This document shows, one piece after another, positions 49,196-57,616 of a DNA stretch of 58,369 bases; position 1 is the stretch's first letter, and every line of letters starts with the position of its first letter. Position numbers and translations under genes: made by a program. The notes beneath the pieces were generated by a model. The model ran no database searches. It was not told the origin of the DNA and was given only the letters and a program-made list of their open reading frames with translations. Location: NCBI GenBank assembly GCA_045578625.1, contig JAZNKN010000064.1:1-58369 (forward strand), given 5' to 3'. The DNA is from RGIG3009 sp045578625 (lineage in GTDB: Bacteria; Bacillota; Clostridia; Oscillospirales; Acutalibacteraceae).

Positions 49196-49927
49196 ATGAA
49201 AACTGTGTTGATTACCGGAGCGTCGCGCGGCATCGGTGCCGCAGCGGCGCGTCTGTTTGCGGAGGCGGGCTATACCGTGGCGGTCAACTACCGCGCGGAC
49301 AAGGTCGGTGCCGAGACGCTGATTAAGGAGATCACCGCTGCCGGCGGTGATGCGTTTGCGGTGTGCGCCGATGTGTCGGATGCCGATGCCGTCAACGCGA
49401 TGGCTGAGACGGTGCTGTCGCGCTGCGGGCGGGTGGACGTGCTGATCCACAACGCCGGCATCGCCAAGCAGGCCTTGCTGACGGACACCGCACCGGAGGA
49501 ATGGCGCCGCATGATGGGCGTGCATCTGGACGGTGCGTATCACTGCGCCCACGCGCTCATACCGTCGATGGTGAGCCATCACAGCGGCGTTATCCTGACG
49601 GTGTCGTCGATGTGGGGCGAGGTCGGCGCATCCTGCGAGGTGGCGTATTCCGCCGCCAAGGCGGGGCTTATTGGCTTTACCAAGGCGCTGGCTAAGGAAC
49701 TGGGCCCGTCGGGGATCCGTGTCAACTGCGTTACCCCCGGCGTGATCGACACCGCGATGTGTGCCGCATTGGACGAGGACACACGCACGGTGCTTGCCGA
49801 GGAAACACCGCTCGGTCGGCTCGGCACACCCAACGAGGTGGCGCAGATGCTGCTGTTTTTGGCATCGGATAAGGCCGCGTTTGTCACCGGTCAGGTGGTC
49901 GGTGTCAACGGCGGGTTCGTCGTTTAA
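49196..49927 (+). CDS. SDR family oxidoreductase, FabG-like
   Basis: A 243-residue classical SDR with TGASRGIGAAAARLF (cofactor), HNAGIAKQ, VSSMWGEVGASCEVAYSAAK (Ser, Tyr, Lys triad), VNCVTPGVIDTAM and a C-terminal TGQVVGVNGGFVV. It is close to beta-ketoacyl-ACP reductases but, away from any fab gene, the substrate is not certain. It is 3 bp after the deaminase and ends the operon. Confidence 0.88.
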   Translation: MKTVLITGASRGIGAAAARLFAEAGYTVAVNYRADKVGAETLIKEITAAGGDAFAVCADVSDADAVNAMAETVLSRCGRVDVLIHNAGIAKQALLTDTAPEEWRRMMGVHLDGAYHCAHALIPSMVSHHSGVILTVSSMWGEVGASCEVAYSAAKAGLIGFTKALAKELGPSGIRVNCVTPGVIDTAMCAALDEDTRTVLAEETPLGRLGTPNEVAQMLLFLASDKAAFVTGQVVGVNGGFVV

Positions 49928-49954
49928 TACAGGTCCATCGGAAAGAAGTGTCGC

Positions 49955-49977
49955 AAGGAGGGTTGACGGCCCTCCTT
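49955..49977 (+). terminator. Weak terminator after the fabG-like gene
   Basis: An 8-bp stem AAGGAGGG/CCCTCCTT (49955-49962, 49970-49977) with a T-rich stretch only further on. Confidence 0.5.
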
Positions 49978-49989
49978 TATGCGTATTTT

Positions 49990-50018
49990 TTGATATTTTG
50001 GGCGTTTTTTTACATACT
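49990..50018 (+). promoter_or_regulatory. Possible promoter of the malQ-glgP operon
   Basis: TTGATA (49990-49995), 17 bp, CATACT (50013-50018). The spacing is good but the -10 is only fair. Confidence 0.35.
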
Positions 50019-50041
50019 ACGGATAGAAAGGAAGATGCGGT

Positions 50042-51532
50042 TTGAACACACGTTTGGAACGCGGTGCCGGTATTCTGCTGCCGGTCGGCAGTTTGCCGTC
50101 GAAATACGGCATCGGGTCTCTGGGCGCCGAGGCGTTTCGGTTTGTGGATTTTCTGCGGGATGCCGGACAGACGTATTGGCAGGTTCTTCCCGTCGGGCCG
50201 ACCGGCTACGGTGACAGTCCGTACCAATCCTTTTCCGCTTTTGCCGGCAATCCGTATTTTATCGATCTGACGCTGCTTGCCGAGCAGGGGCTGCTGACGC
50301 GGGAGGAGCTGGCCGCTGCCGAGCTGCCGGCCGAGGAGATCCCGTACGAGCAGCTGTATTATACCCGCTTTACCACGCTGCGAAAGGCGGCGGCGCGGTT
50401 TGCAGATACGGCGGCATTTACCGCGTTTTGTGAGGCCGAGGCCGCGTGGTTGGACGACTATGCGCTGTATATGTCGGTCAAGGCACAGCACGAGGAGCAC
50501 GAATGGACGCTGTGGGAAGCCCCACTCCGCGGACGCGATGTGGCGGCGCTCGCGCACTGCCGTGAGACACTCGCCGAGGATGTGCGCTTCTGGAAATGCT
50601 GCCAATATTGGTTTTTCTGCCAGTGGGAGGCGCTGAAAGCCTACGCCAACGCGCAGGGTATCCTGCTGATCGGCGATATTCCCATCTACGTGGCGCAGGA
50701 CAGCGCCGACGTGTGGGCCAACCCCGAGCTGTTTGAACTGGATGCGGACGGCTATCCCACCAGTGTGGCGGGCGTGCCGCCCGACTGCTTCTCGGAGGAC
50801 GGTCAGCGGTGGGGCAATCCGCTGTACCGCTACGATCGGATGCAGGAGGATGACTTCGCCTGGTGGCGCGCACGGATGGCCGCGTGTGCGCGGCTGTACG
50901 ACGTGGTCCGTATCGATCACTTCATCGGTATGGCGCGGTACTTTGCCATTCCCGCCGCATGCGAGACAGCCAAGGGCGGTGCGTGGCGCAAGGGTCCCGG
51001 GATGGCGCTCATCCAGGCGCTGGACCGTGCGCGGGGCGAGACGCGTATCATCGCGGAGGATCTCGGCGTGCTGCATCCCACGGTGCGGCGGCTGCTGAAG
51101 CGCAGCGGCTATCCCGGTATGAAGGTGCTGCTGTTCGCGTTTGAAAGCGGGCCGGATAACGAGTATCTGCCCCAGTATTACGACAAAAACTGCGTGGTAT
51201 ACGGCGGTACGCACGATAACGAAACGGTGGTGGGCTTCGGTCGCCGCCTGCGCGGTGAGCCGCGCCGTTTCCTGAAGCAATACCTGCACATCCGCCGTAT
51301 GGCTGACCTGCCGCGGGCGCTGCTGCGCGCGGCGTACGGCAGCGTGGCGGACGTGGCGATCTTTCAGATGCAGGATATTTTGGCACTGGATGACCGTGCG
51401 CGTATGAATACGCCGTCCACTTTAGGGGGAAACTGGCAATGGCGATTGCTGCCGGAGCAGTTGACGGAAGCCTTAAGTGAGGAGCTGCGGCAGCTTGTAC
51501 GACTCTATGGCAGAGAAAGGAACAGCAAGTGA
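50042..51532 (+). CDS. malQ: 4-alpha-glucanotransferase
   Basis: Amylomaltase (GH77) that transfers alpha-1,4-glucan segments between maltodextrins. The 496-residue protein has the N-terminal GAGILLPVGSLPSKYGIGSL and GYGDSPYQSFSAFAGNPYF, the catalytic VVRIDHFIGMARYF (nucleophile), IAEDLG (acid/base) and GTHDNETVVGF (third Asp). The TTG start has GAAAGGAAG upstream. It overlaps glgP by 1 bp. It heads a maltodextrin use operon. Confidence 0.95.
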   Translation: MNTRLERGAGILLPVGSLPSKYGIGSLGAEAFRFVDFLRDAGQTYWQVLPVGPTGYGDSPYQSFSAFAGNPYFIDLTLLAEQGLLTREELAAAELPAEEIPYEQLYYTRFTTLRKAAARFADTAAFTAFCEAEAAWLDDYALYMSVKAQHEEHEWTLWEAPLRGRDVAALAHCRETLAEDVRFWKCCQYWFFCQWEALKAYANAQGILLIGDIPIYVAQDSADVWANPELFELDADGYPTSVAGVPPDCFSEDGQRWGNPLYRYDRMQEDDFAWWRARMAACARLYDVVRIDHFIGMARYFAIPAACETAKGGAWRKGPGMALIQALDRARGETRIIAEDLGVLHPTVRRLLKRSGYPGMKVLLFAFESGPDNEYLPQYYDKNCVVYGGTHDNETVVGFGRRLRGEPRRFLKQYLHIRRMADLPRALLRAAYGSVADVAIFQMQDILALDDRARMNTPSTLGGNWQWRLLPEQLTEALSEELRQLVRLYGRERNSK

Positions 51533-53862
51533 TGGAGCATACCTTTGAAAAGGAGATACAGACCGTCCTGCATTACGATGCACACACGACGATCGAACAC
51601 GCCACGGCGAAGCAGCTGTATAACGCGGTGTCCAAGGCTGCAATGACTCGCCTGCAGGAGCAGTGGCAGAACCAACCGCGCGGAAAGCGCGCAGCGTATT
51701 TTTCCGCGGAGTTTTTGGTGGGGCGCGTGGTGGAGGCCAACCTACTCAATATGGGGCTGCTTACGGAGACACGTGAGCTGCTTGCGGAGCACGGCGTCAG
51801 CACCACGGTGTTTGAGGAGATCGAGGATGCCGCACTGGGCAACGGCGGTCTGGGACGCTTGGCGGCGTGCTTTTTGGACTCCGCCGCCACCCACGGTATT
51901 CCGTTGGACGGCTACGGCATCCGCTATCGCTACGGTCTGTTCCGTCAATCCTTTGAAAACGGCTTTCAGCGTGAGGAGGCCGACGATTGGACCGCGTTCG
52001 GCGATCCGTGGTCGGTACGCCGTGAGGATGAGCGCGTGCGCATCCGTTTTGCCGACGAAGAGGTGTGGGCGGTGCCGTATGACAGTCCGGTGATCGGCTA
52101 CGGCGGTCATACTGTCAACACGCTGCGCTTGTGGCAGGCAGAGGCGCTCCATTCCTTTGATTTCACGCTGTTTAACGAGCAGAAATATGAAAAAGCGGTG
52201 CGTGCGCGGAATAAGGCGGAGCGCATTTCGGCGGTGCTGTATCCCAACGACGATACCGACGCGGGCAAAAAACTGCGCTTAAAGCAGCAGTATTTCTTCT
52301 CCTGCGCCTCGCTGCAGGACATTCTGCGCCGCTACAAGGCGCAGTACGGTGACGATCTCTCGCAGCTGCCGGAGGCGTATGCCATCCAGCTCAACGACAC
52401 CCATCCCACCATTGCGATCCCCGAGCTGATCCGCTTGCTGGTGGAGGAAGAGGGGCTGCCGTTTGATACGGCGCTGGAGCTGGCGCGCCGCACCTTTGCG
52501 TATACCAACCACACCATTATGCCGGAAGCGCTGGAAAAGTGGAGCATTAAGCTGTTCCGCGCAGTGTTGCCGCAGGTGTATCGCTACGTTGTGCGGCTGC
52601 AGCAGGCGCTTAAGGCGGAACTGAAGGCCAAAGGGATCACGGACACCTCACCGTACGATATCGTCGACGGCGAGCGTATTCACATGGCGCGTATGGCGAT
52701 CTTTGCGACCCATTCGACCAACGGCGTGGCGCGGCTGCACACCGAGCTGCTCAAGACCAGCGCTTTGCCGGAGTGGTATGCGCTGTATCCCGAGCGTTTT
52801 CAGAACAAGACCAACGGCATCACGCAGCGTCGGTTCTTGGCGTTGGCCAATCCCGAACTGGCGCAGCTCATTACCGATACCATCGGCAACCGCTGGCTGA
52901 CCGAACTGGACGCGCTGTCGGCACTGGAGCCGTACGGCGACGATCCGGCGTTTTTGCATAAGCTGATGGACATCCGCGCCCGCAACAAGCAGCGCTTGGC
53001 GGCGTATATCCGCGAGCGTGAGGGCATCGAACTGCGGCAGGATTTCCTGCTTGACGTACAGATCAAGCGCCTGCACGAATACAAGCGGCAGCTGCTCAAT
53101 GCTTTTGCGGTGCTGGACACCTATTTCGGGCTGAAGGACGGTACGATCACCAACTTTACACCGACCGCCTACCTGTTCGGCGCGAAGGCCGCGCCGGGCT
53201 ATTTCCGCGCGAAGGGGATCATCAAGTTTATCAACGCCATCGCCGAGCTGATCCGGAACGATCCCGACGTGTGCGATCGGATGCAGGTGATATTTGTCTC
53301 CAATTACAACGTATCCTACGCCGAGAAGCTCGTTCCGGCGGCAGACGTGTCGGAGCAGATCTCCACCGCCGGCACGGAAGCGTCGGGTACGGGCAATATG
53401 AAGTTTATGCTCAACGGCGCGGTAACGCTCGGCACGTACGACGGCGCGAACATCGAGATCGTGGAGCAGGCGGGCGAGGAGAATAACTATATCTTCGGTG
53501 CGCGTGTGGAGGAGCTGGACGCGCTGCGGGAAACCTACGATCCCAAAGCGCTGCTCAAGGAGCAGCCGCGTCTGGCGCGCGTGGTGGAAACGCTGATCGA
53601 CGGCACGTTCGACGACGGCGGTACCGGTATGTTCCGCGAACTGTATACCTCGCTGACCGAGGGTGCCAGTTGGCATAAGCCGGATCATTATTTCGTGCTG
53701 CACGACTTTGCGTCCTACTGTGAGGCACGTCTGCGTACCAACCGCGATTACCGCGACCGCGAGGCGTTTGCACGCAAGGGGCTGATGAACATTGCCCACG
53801 CCGGCAAGTTCTCCAGTGACCGCACCATCCGCGAATACGCTACGCAAATCTGGAACGTGTGA
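51532..53862 (+). CDS. glgP: Glycogen/maltodextrin phosphorylase
   Basis: Phosphorolysis of alpha-1,4-glucan to glucose 1-phosphate (GT35). The 776-residue protein has EDAALGNGGLGRLAACFLDS, LNDTHPTIAIPELIRLL, and GTEASGTGNMKFMLNGA with the PLP Lys. It is shorter at the N-terminus than the animal and E. coli enzymes (about 815-840), as in many clostridial maltodextrin phosphorylases that lack the allosteric N-terminal extension. The ATG at 51532 is used here; a GTG one codon earlier is possible. Context next to malQ and a maltodextrin-type importer suggests maltodextrin as a main substrate. Confidence 0.96.
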   Translation: MEHTFEKEIQTVLHYDAHTTIEHATAKQLYNAVSKAAMTRLQEQWQNQPRGKRAAYFSAEFLVGRVVEANLLNMGLLTETRELLAEHGVSTTVFEEIEDAALGNGGLGRLAACFLDSAATHGIPLDGYGIRYRYGLFRQSFENGFQREEADDWTAFGDPWSVRREDERVRIRFADEEVWAVPYDSPVIGYGGHTVNTLRLWQAEALHSFDFTLFNEQKYEKAVRARNKAERISAVLYPNDDTDAGKKLRLKQQYFFSCASLQDILRRYKAQYGDDLSQLPEAYAIQLNDTHPTIAIPELIRLLVEEEGLPFDTALELARRTFAYTNHTIMPEALEKWSIKLFRAVLPQVYRYVVRLQQALKAELKAKGITDTSPYDIVDGERIHMARMAIFATHSTNGVARLHTELLKTSALPEWYALYPERFQNKTNGITQRRFLALANPELAQLITDTIGNRWLTELDALSALEPYGDDPAFLHKLMDIRARNKQRLAAYIREREGIELRQDFLLDVQIKRLHEYKRQLLNAFAVLDTYFGLKDGTITNFTPTAYLFGAKAAPGYFRAKGIIKFINAIAELIRNDPDVCDRMQVIFVSNYNVSYAEKLVPAADVSEQISTAGTEASGTGNMKFMLNGAVTLGTYDGANIEIVEQAGEENNYIFGARVEELDALRETYDPKALLKEQPRLARVVETLIDGTFDDGGTGMFRELYTSLTEGASWHKPDHYFVLHDFASYCEARLRTNRDYRDREAFARKGLMNIAHAGKFSSDRTIREYATQIWNV

Positions 53863-53894
53863 TCTGCATAAATTCCAAATTCCGTTCTCATACT

Positions 53895-53940
53895 ATAGCC
53901 GAGGGAAACCGCACCGGTTGCCCTCGGCTATTTGTATTTA
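53895..53940 (+). terminator. Long hairpin between glgP and the binding-protein gene
   Basis: Stem ATAGCCGAGGG/CCCTCGGCTAT (53895-53905, 53921-53931) with an inner AACCG-CAC-CGGTT stem, followed by TTTGTATTT. It may terminate glgP partly and set different levels for the importer genes. Confidence 0.7.
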
Positions 53941-53957
53941 GAAGAGAGGGAGACCGG

Positions 53958-55154
53958 ATGAAATTACTCAGAAAACTCGGCGCGGTGCTGACGGCAGGCG
54001 TGATGCTACTGTCGCTGTCGGCGTGTAACCGCAACAAGATGGCGGAGGAGACCGTCAATCTCAAGGTCTGGGGCGCACAAGAGGATCAGGAGATGCTCAA
54101 GACCATGGTGGAGAACTTCAAAAAGGCCAATCCGGACGTCAACTACAATATCACCTTCGGTGTGGTGGGTGAGAAGGACACGCAGACCAAGCTGATGGAG
54201 GACCCCGATGCGGCGGCGGACGTGTTCGCCTTTCCGGACGATCAGCTCGGCGATATGGTCGGCGCCGGTGTGCTGTATGAGATCACGCTGAACAAAGAGC
54301 AGATCACGGCAGCCAACAGCGAGGGATCGGTCGCCGCGGCCACGCGAAACGGCAAACTGTACGCCTATCCGATGACGGCGGACAACGGCTATTTTCTGTA
54401 CTATGACAAGAGCCTGCTGTCGGCCGACGACGTCAAGACACTGGACGGCTTGATGGATGCCGCGCAGGCTAAGGGGAAAAAGGTGCTGATGGACGTTTCC
54501 AACGGTTGGTACGTGGCGTCCTTTTTCCTGAGCGCAGGCGGTACACTGGATATCAAGAACGGCAAGCAGACCTGCGATTTTAACAACGAAAAGGGCGTCG
54601 CGGCGGGTGAAGCGGTCAAAAAATTCTGCCAGCATCCCGCGTTTATCACCGGTGAGGACGCGATCCTGACCGGCGGAATCGGCAGCACCATCGCGGCGGG
54701 CGTGTCCGGCACATGGACAGCGGAAGCCATCAAGGAAAAGCTGGGGGCGAACTACGCCGCCGTCAAGCTGCCTACCTTTACGCTGAACGGTGAGCAGGTG
54801 CAGATGAAGAGCTTTGCGGGATACAAGCTGATGGGTGTGAATACCGCCACCAAACATCCCAAGGAGGCGATGAAGCTGGCGGAGTACCTCACTAACGAGG
54901 AAAATCAGCTGATGCGCTTTGAAAAGCGCGCGATGGGACCGTCCAACACCAAGGCGGCCTCGAATGAGAAGGTCAAGGCCAACGCGGCACTGGCGGCACT
55001 GGCAGAGCAGAACAAGTACGGTGTCAGTCAGGCAAACGTGCTGAACAGCACGTGGGATCCGCTGGAGGCGTTCGGCACGGCCATGGAGACCAAGGATCAC
55101 AGTAAAACGGTAAAACAGTATCTCGATATCATGGTATCGCAGATGGCGTCGTAA
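53958..55154 (+). CDS. Sugar ABC transporter substrate-binding lipoprotein (maltodextrin type)
   Basis: A 398-residue solute-binding lipoprotein. The signal ends in a lipobox (LLSLSAC, Cys23). The mature part is a cluster B (family 1) binding protein like MalE/MdxE: VNLKVWGAQEDQEMLKTMV, DVFAFPDDQLGDMVGAGVLYEI, AVSGTW-like GVSGTWTAEAI and AEYLTNEENQLMRFEKRAMG. Maltodextrin is inferred from the neighbouring malQ and glgP. The ATG at 53958 has GAGGGAG upstream. Two permease genes follow directly. Confidence 0.92.
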   Translation: MKLLRKLGAVLTAGVMLLSLSACNRNKMAEETVNLKVWGAQEDQEMLKTMVENFKKANPDVNYNITFGVVGEKDTQTKLMEDPDAAADVFAFPDDQLGDMVGAGVLYEITLNKEQITAANSEGSVAAATRNGKLYAYPMTADNGYFLYYDKSLLSADDVKTLDGLMDAAQAKGKKVLMDVSNGWYVASFFLSAGGTLDIKNGKQTCDFNNEKGVAAGEAVKKFCQHPAFITGEDAILTGGIGSTIAAGVSGTWTAEAIKEKLGANYAAVKLPTFTLNGEQVQMKSFAGYKLMGVNTATKHPKEAMKLAEYLTNEENQLMRFEKRAMGPSNTKAASNEKVKANAALAALAEQNKYGVSQANVLNSTWDPLEAFGTAMETKDHSKTVKQYLDIMVSQMAS

Positions 55155-55175
55155 CGGTCGGGTAAGGGGGCTGCC

Positions 55176-56669
55176 ATGGACTACAAGGATTTTACGCAGG
55201 TTCACCCTGTCCGAACGAGGGCAGGGAGCATTCGCCGTGGCTTGCTGGCAGCCCCCCGCTCGATCGGACGGCTGCTCCGCGCGGCCGGACACAGCATCGC
55301 GAACGGGCTGCGATGGATCGCACGACAGATCGTCGGTGTGGGACGCGTCGCACGACACGGTGATTGGCGTACCCGCCTGACCTTTGCTGTGATGGGAGCA
55401 GGCTCTTTGCTGCGCGGGCAGTGGCTACGCGGGGTGCCGTACCTTGCGGTGCAGCTCGGTTATCTTGCCTATATGCTGCTGTTTGGTTGGGGATACGTGC
55501 AGAAGCTCGGCACATTGGGCACTACCACGCAGGGTAAGGTGTTTGATGAGGCGCAGGGCATCTATATCTACACACAGGGTGACAACTCGATGCAGATCCT
55601 GCTGTTCGGGGTACTGTCCGTCGTGCTGACGCTGGCGGTGGTCTACCTGTACTTTCACAGCCTGCGTGCGGCGTATCGCGCCCAACGGCGGCAGGAGACA
55701 GGTCGGCCGTTGCCGACGGCTCGGGAGGATCTGCATTCGCTTGCCGATCGGCGGTATCACGTCACGCTGCTGACCCCGCCGATACTGCTGGTGCTGACGT
55801 TTACGCTGCTGCCGCTTTTATTTATGGTGCTGATCGCGTTCACCAATTTCGATAAAACGCATCAGCCACCCGGCAATCTTTTTACGTGGGTCGGGTTGGA
55901 TAACTTTGTAGGAATGCTCGGCGGCAACGCGCAGCTCGGGTATACCTTTCTTAACCTGCTCACGTGGACGCTGCTGTGGGCGGTGTTCGCCACCTTTACC
56001 AACTATCTGTTCGGCATGATCTTGGCGCTGATGATCAATAAAAAGGGAATACGCTTCAAAAAGTTCTGGCGTACCGTCTTTATCGTGACCATCGCCGTGC
56101 CGCAGTTCGTCAGCCTGATGCTGATGTCCCAGATCTTAGCCGATGAGGGCGCTCTCAACGTGGCACTGCGCGAGCTGGGCTGGATCACCCAGTCGATTCC
56201 GTTTCTGACCAACGGTACGTTGGCGAAGATCGTGGTCATCGTGGTGAATATGTGGGTGGGTATCCCATACACGATGCTCATTACCTCGGGCATCCTGATG
56301 AACATTCCGGAGGATATGTACGAAAGCGCCCGCATCGACGGCGCAGGGCCGGTGCGGATGTTTTTCCGCATCACGCTGCCGTATATGCTGTTCGTCACCA
56401 CGCCGTACCTCATCACGCAGTTCGTCAATAACATCAACAATTTTAACGTCATCTATCTGCTGACGCGCGGCGGCCCGCTGACGCTCGATTACTACAAGGC
56501 CGGTAAGACCGACCTGTTGGTGACGTGGCTGTATAAGCAGACGGTGGAGGAGCAGAACTACAATCTGGCCGGTGTCATCGGTGTGATCGTGTTTCTCATC
56601 ACGGCTACCTGCTCGCTGTTGGTGTACAATTCCTCCGCATCTGCCAAAAAGGAGGAGGAGTTCCAATGA
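55176..56669 (+). CDS. ABC transporter permease, MalF type
   Basis: A 497-residue permease subunit of the sugar importer. It has an unusual basic, roughly 80-residue cytoplasmic N-terminus, two extra helices (about 85-105 and 140-160), then the core permease with about six more helices. The EAA loop reads ESARIDGAGPVRMFFRITLP near residue 385, where the ATPase docks. The ATG has AAGGGGG upstream. It overlaps the next gene by 4 bp. The extra N-terminal helices also occur in Enterobacterial MalF. Confidence 0.93.
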   Translation: MDYKDFTQVHPVRTRAGSIRRGLLAAPRSIGRLLRAAGHSIANGLRWIARQIVGVGRVARHGDWRTRLTFAVMGAGSLLRGQWLRGVPYLAVQLGYLAYMLLFGWGYVQKLGTLGTTTQGKVFDEAQGIYIYTQGDNSMQILLFGVLSVVLTLAVVYLYFHSLRAAYRAQRRQETGRPLPTAREDLHSLADRRYHVTLLTPPILLVLTFTLLPLLFMVLIAFTNFDKTHQPPGNLFTWVGLDNFVGMLGGNAQLGYTFLNLLTWTLLWAVFATFTNYLFGMILALMINKKGIRFKKFWRTVFIVTIAVPQFVSLMLMSQILADEGALNVALRELGWITQSIPFLTNGTLAKIVVIVVNMWVGIPYTMLITSGILMNIPEDMYESARIDGAGPVRMFFRITLPYMLFVTTPYLITQFVNNINNFNVIYLLTRGGPLTLDYYKAGKTDLLVTWLYKQTVEEQNYNLAGVIGVIVFLITATCSLLVYNSSASAKKEEEFQ

Positions 56670-57520
56670 TGCAAAGCTACCGTGCCCGCCGCCGGTTGGT
56701 CAATGGGCTGATCTACGCGGCACTGACCGTGTTGGCGGTGGTGTGGCTGCTGCCCATCGTGTACCTCATCCTGCAATCCTTCCGCGCTGAGCTGGGCGCG
56801 TATACGCCGTATCTGCTGCCGCAGGAGTACACGCTGGATAACTACCGTGCGCTGCTGACCGACACGGCGCAATTCCCGTACCCGCGGTGGTTTCTTAATA
56901 CGCTGATCGTGGCGGTGTGCAGCTGCGCGATCAGCACGGTGATGATCTTAATGATAAGCTATTGCTTCAGCCGCCTGCGGTTTCGGGCACGGCGTCCGCT
57001 GATGAATATCGGTCTCATTCTGGGAATGTTTCCGGGCTTTATGTCGATGATCGCGGTATACCACCTGCTCAAGCTGGTGGGATTGGATCAGTCGCTCGTC
57101 GCCTTGGTACTGGTGTATTCCTCCGCTTCGTGTCTGGGCTATTTCATTGCCAAGGGCTTTTTCGATACCCTGCCGCGTGCCTTGGACGAGGCCGCCACCA
57201 TCGACGGCGCGACGCGCAGCGATATTTTCTGGAAGATCACGCTGCCGATGTCGGGTCCCATCGTGGCGTACACGGCGTTGACCTCGTTTATCGCGCCGTT
57301 TGCGGATTTCATTTTCGTCAGCGTTATTATGAAGGACAATTACGAAAACTACACGGTGGCACTGGGACTGTACCAGATGCTCACCCGCGAAAACCTTTAT
57401 CACTATTTCACCCGCTTCTGTGCCGGTGCCGTGGTGGTGGCCGTGCCGGTCACGCTGCTGTTTTTGGGAATGCAGCGGTATTACGTCGAAGGTGTCACCG
57501 GCGGCGCTGTGAAAGGATGA
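56666..57520 (+). CDS. ABC transporter permease, MalG type
   Basis: A 284-residue second permease with six helices. The EAA loop DEAATIDGATRSDIFWKITL is at about 171-190. TTLPMSGP-like ITLPMSGPIVAYTALTSFIA follows. Its ATG overlaps the malF-type stop (ATGA). No ATP-binding subunit is encoded after it; such systems usually share one MsmX/MsmK-type ATPase encoded elsewhere. Confidence 0.93.
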   Translation: MMQSYRARRRLVNGLIYAALTVLAVVWLLPIVYLILQSFRAELGAYTPYLLPQEYTLDNYRALLTDTAQFPYPRWFLNTLIVAVCSCAISTVMILMISYCFSRLRFRARRPLMNIGLILGMFPGFMSMIAVYHLLKLVGLDQSLVALVLVYSSASCLGYFIAKGFFDTLPRALDEAATIDGATRSDIFWKITLPMSGPIVAYTALTSFIAPFADFIFVSVIMKDNYENYTVALGLYQMLTRENLYHYFTRFCAGAVVVAVPVTLLFLGMQRYYVEGVTGGAVKG

Positions 57521-57524
57521 CAAT

Positions 57525-57550
57525 CGGCGGGCAGCACGTGCTGCCCGCCG
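57525..57550 (+). terminator. Palindromic hairpin ending the maltodextrin operon
   Basis: A perfect palindrome with 13-bp arms, CGGCGGGCAGCAC/GTGCTGCCCGCCG, follows the last stop. The T tract is only fair. Confidence 0.65.
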
Positions 57551-57561
57551 GTGTTCGTTTA

Positions 57562-57598
57562 GAAAGAAAGAGCAGGCTCGGATGAGCCTGCTCTTGTT
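57562..57598. terminator. Bidirectional terminator before gdhA
   Basis: An 11- to 12-bp stem AGAGCAGGCTC/GAGCCTGCTCT (57569-57579, 57584-57594) with loop GGAT. T-rich on the minus strand, so it ends gdhA. Confidence 0.85.
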
Positions 57599-57616
57599 TG
57601 TTGCAGTAGCCTGTTA

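Noticed and set aside
48638..51289. Open frame of 883 codons antisense to mutY-malQ
   Set aside because: It spans five well-identified genes on the other strand and shows no domain.
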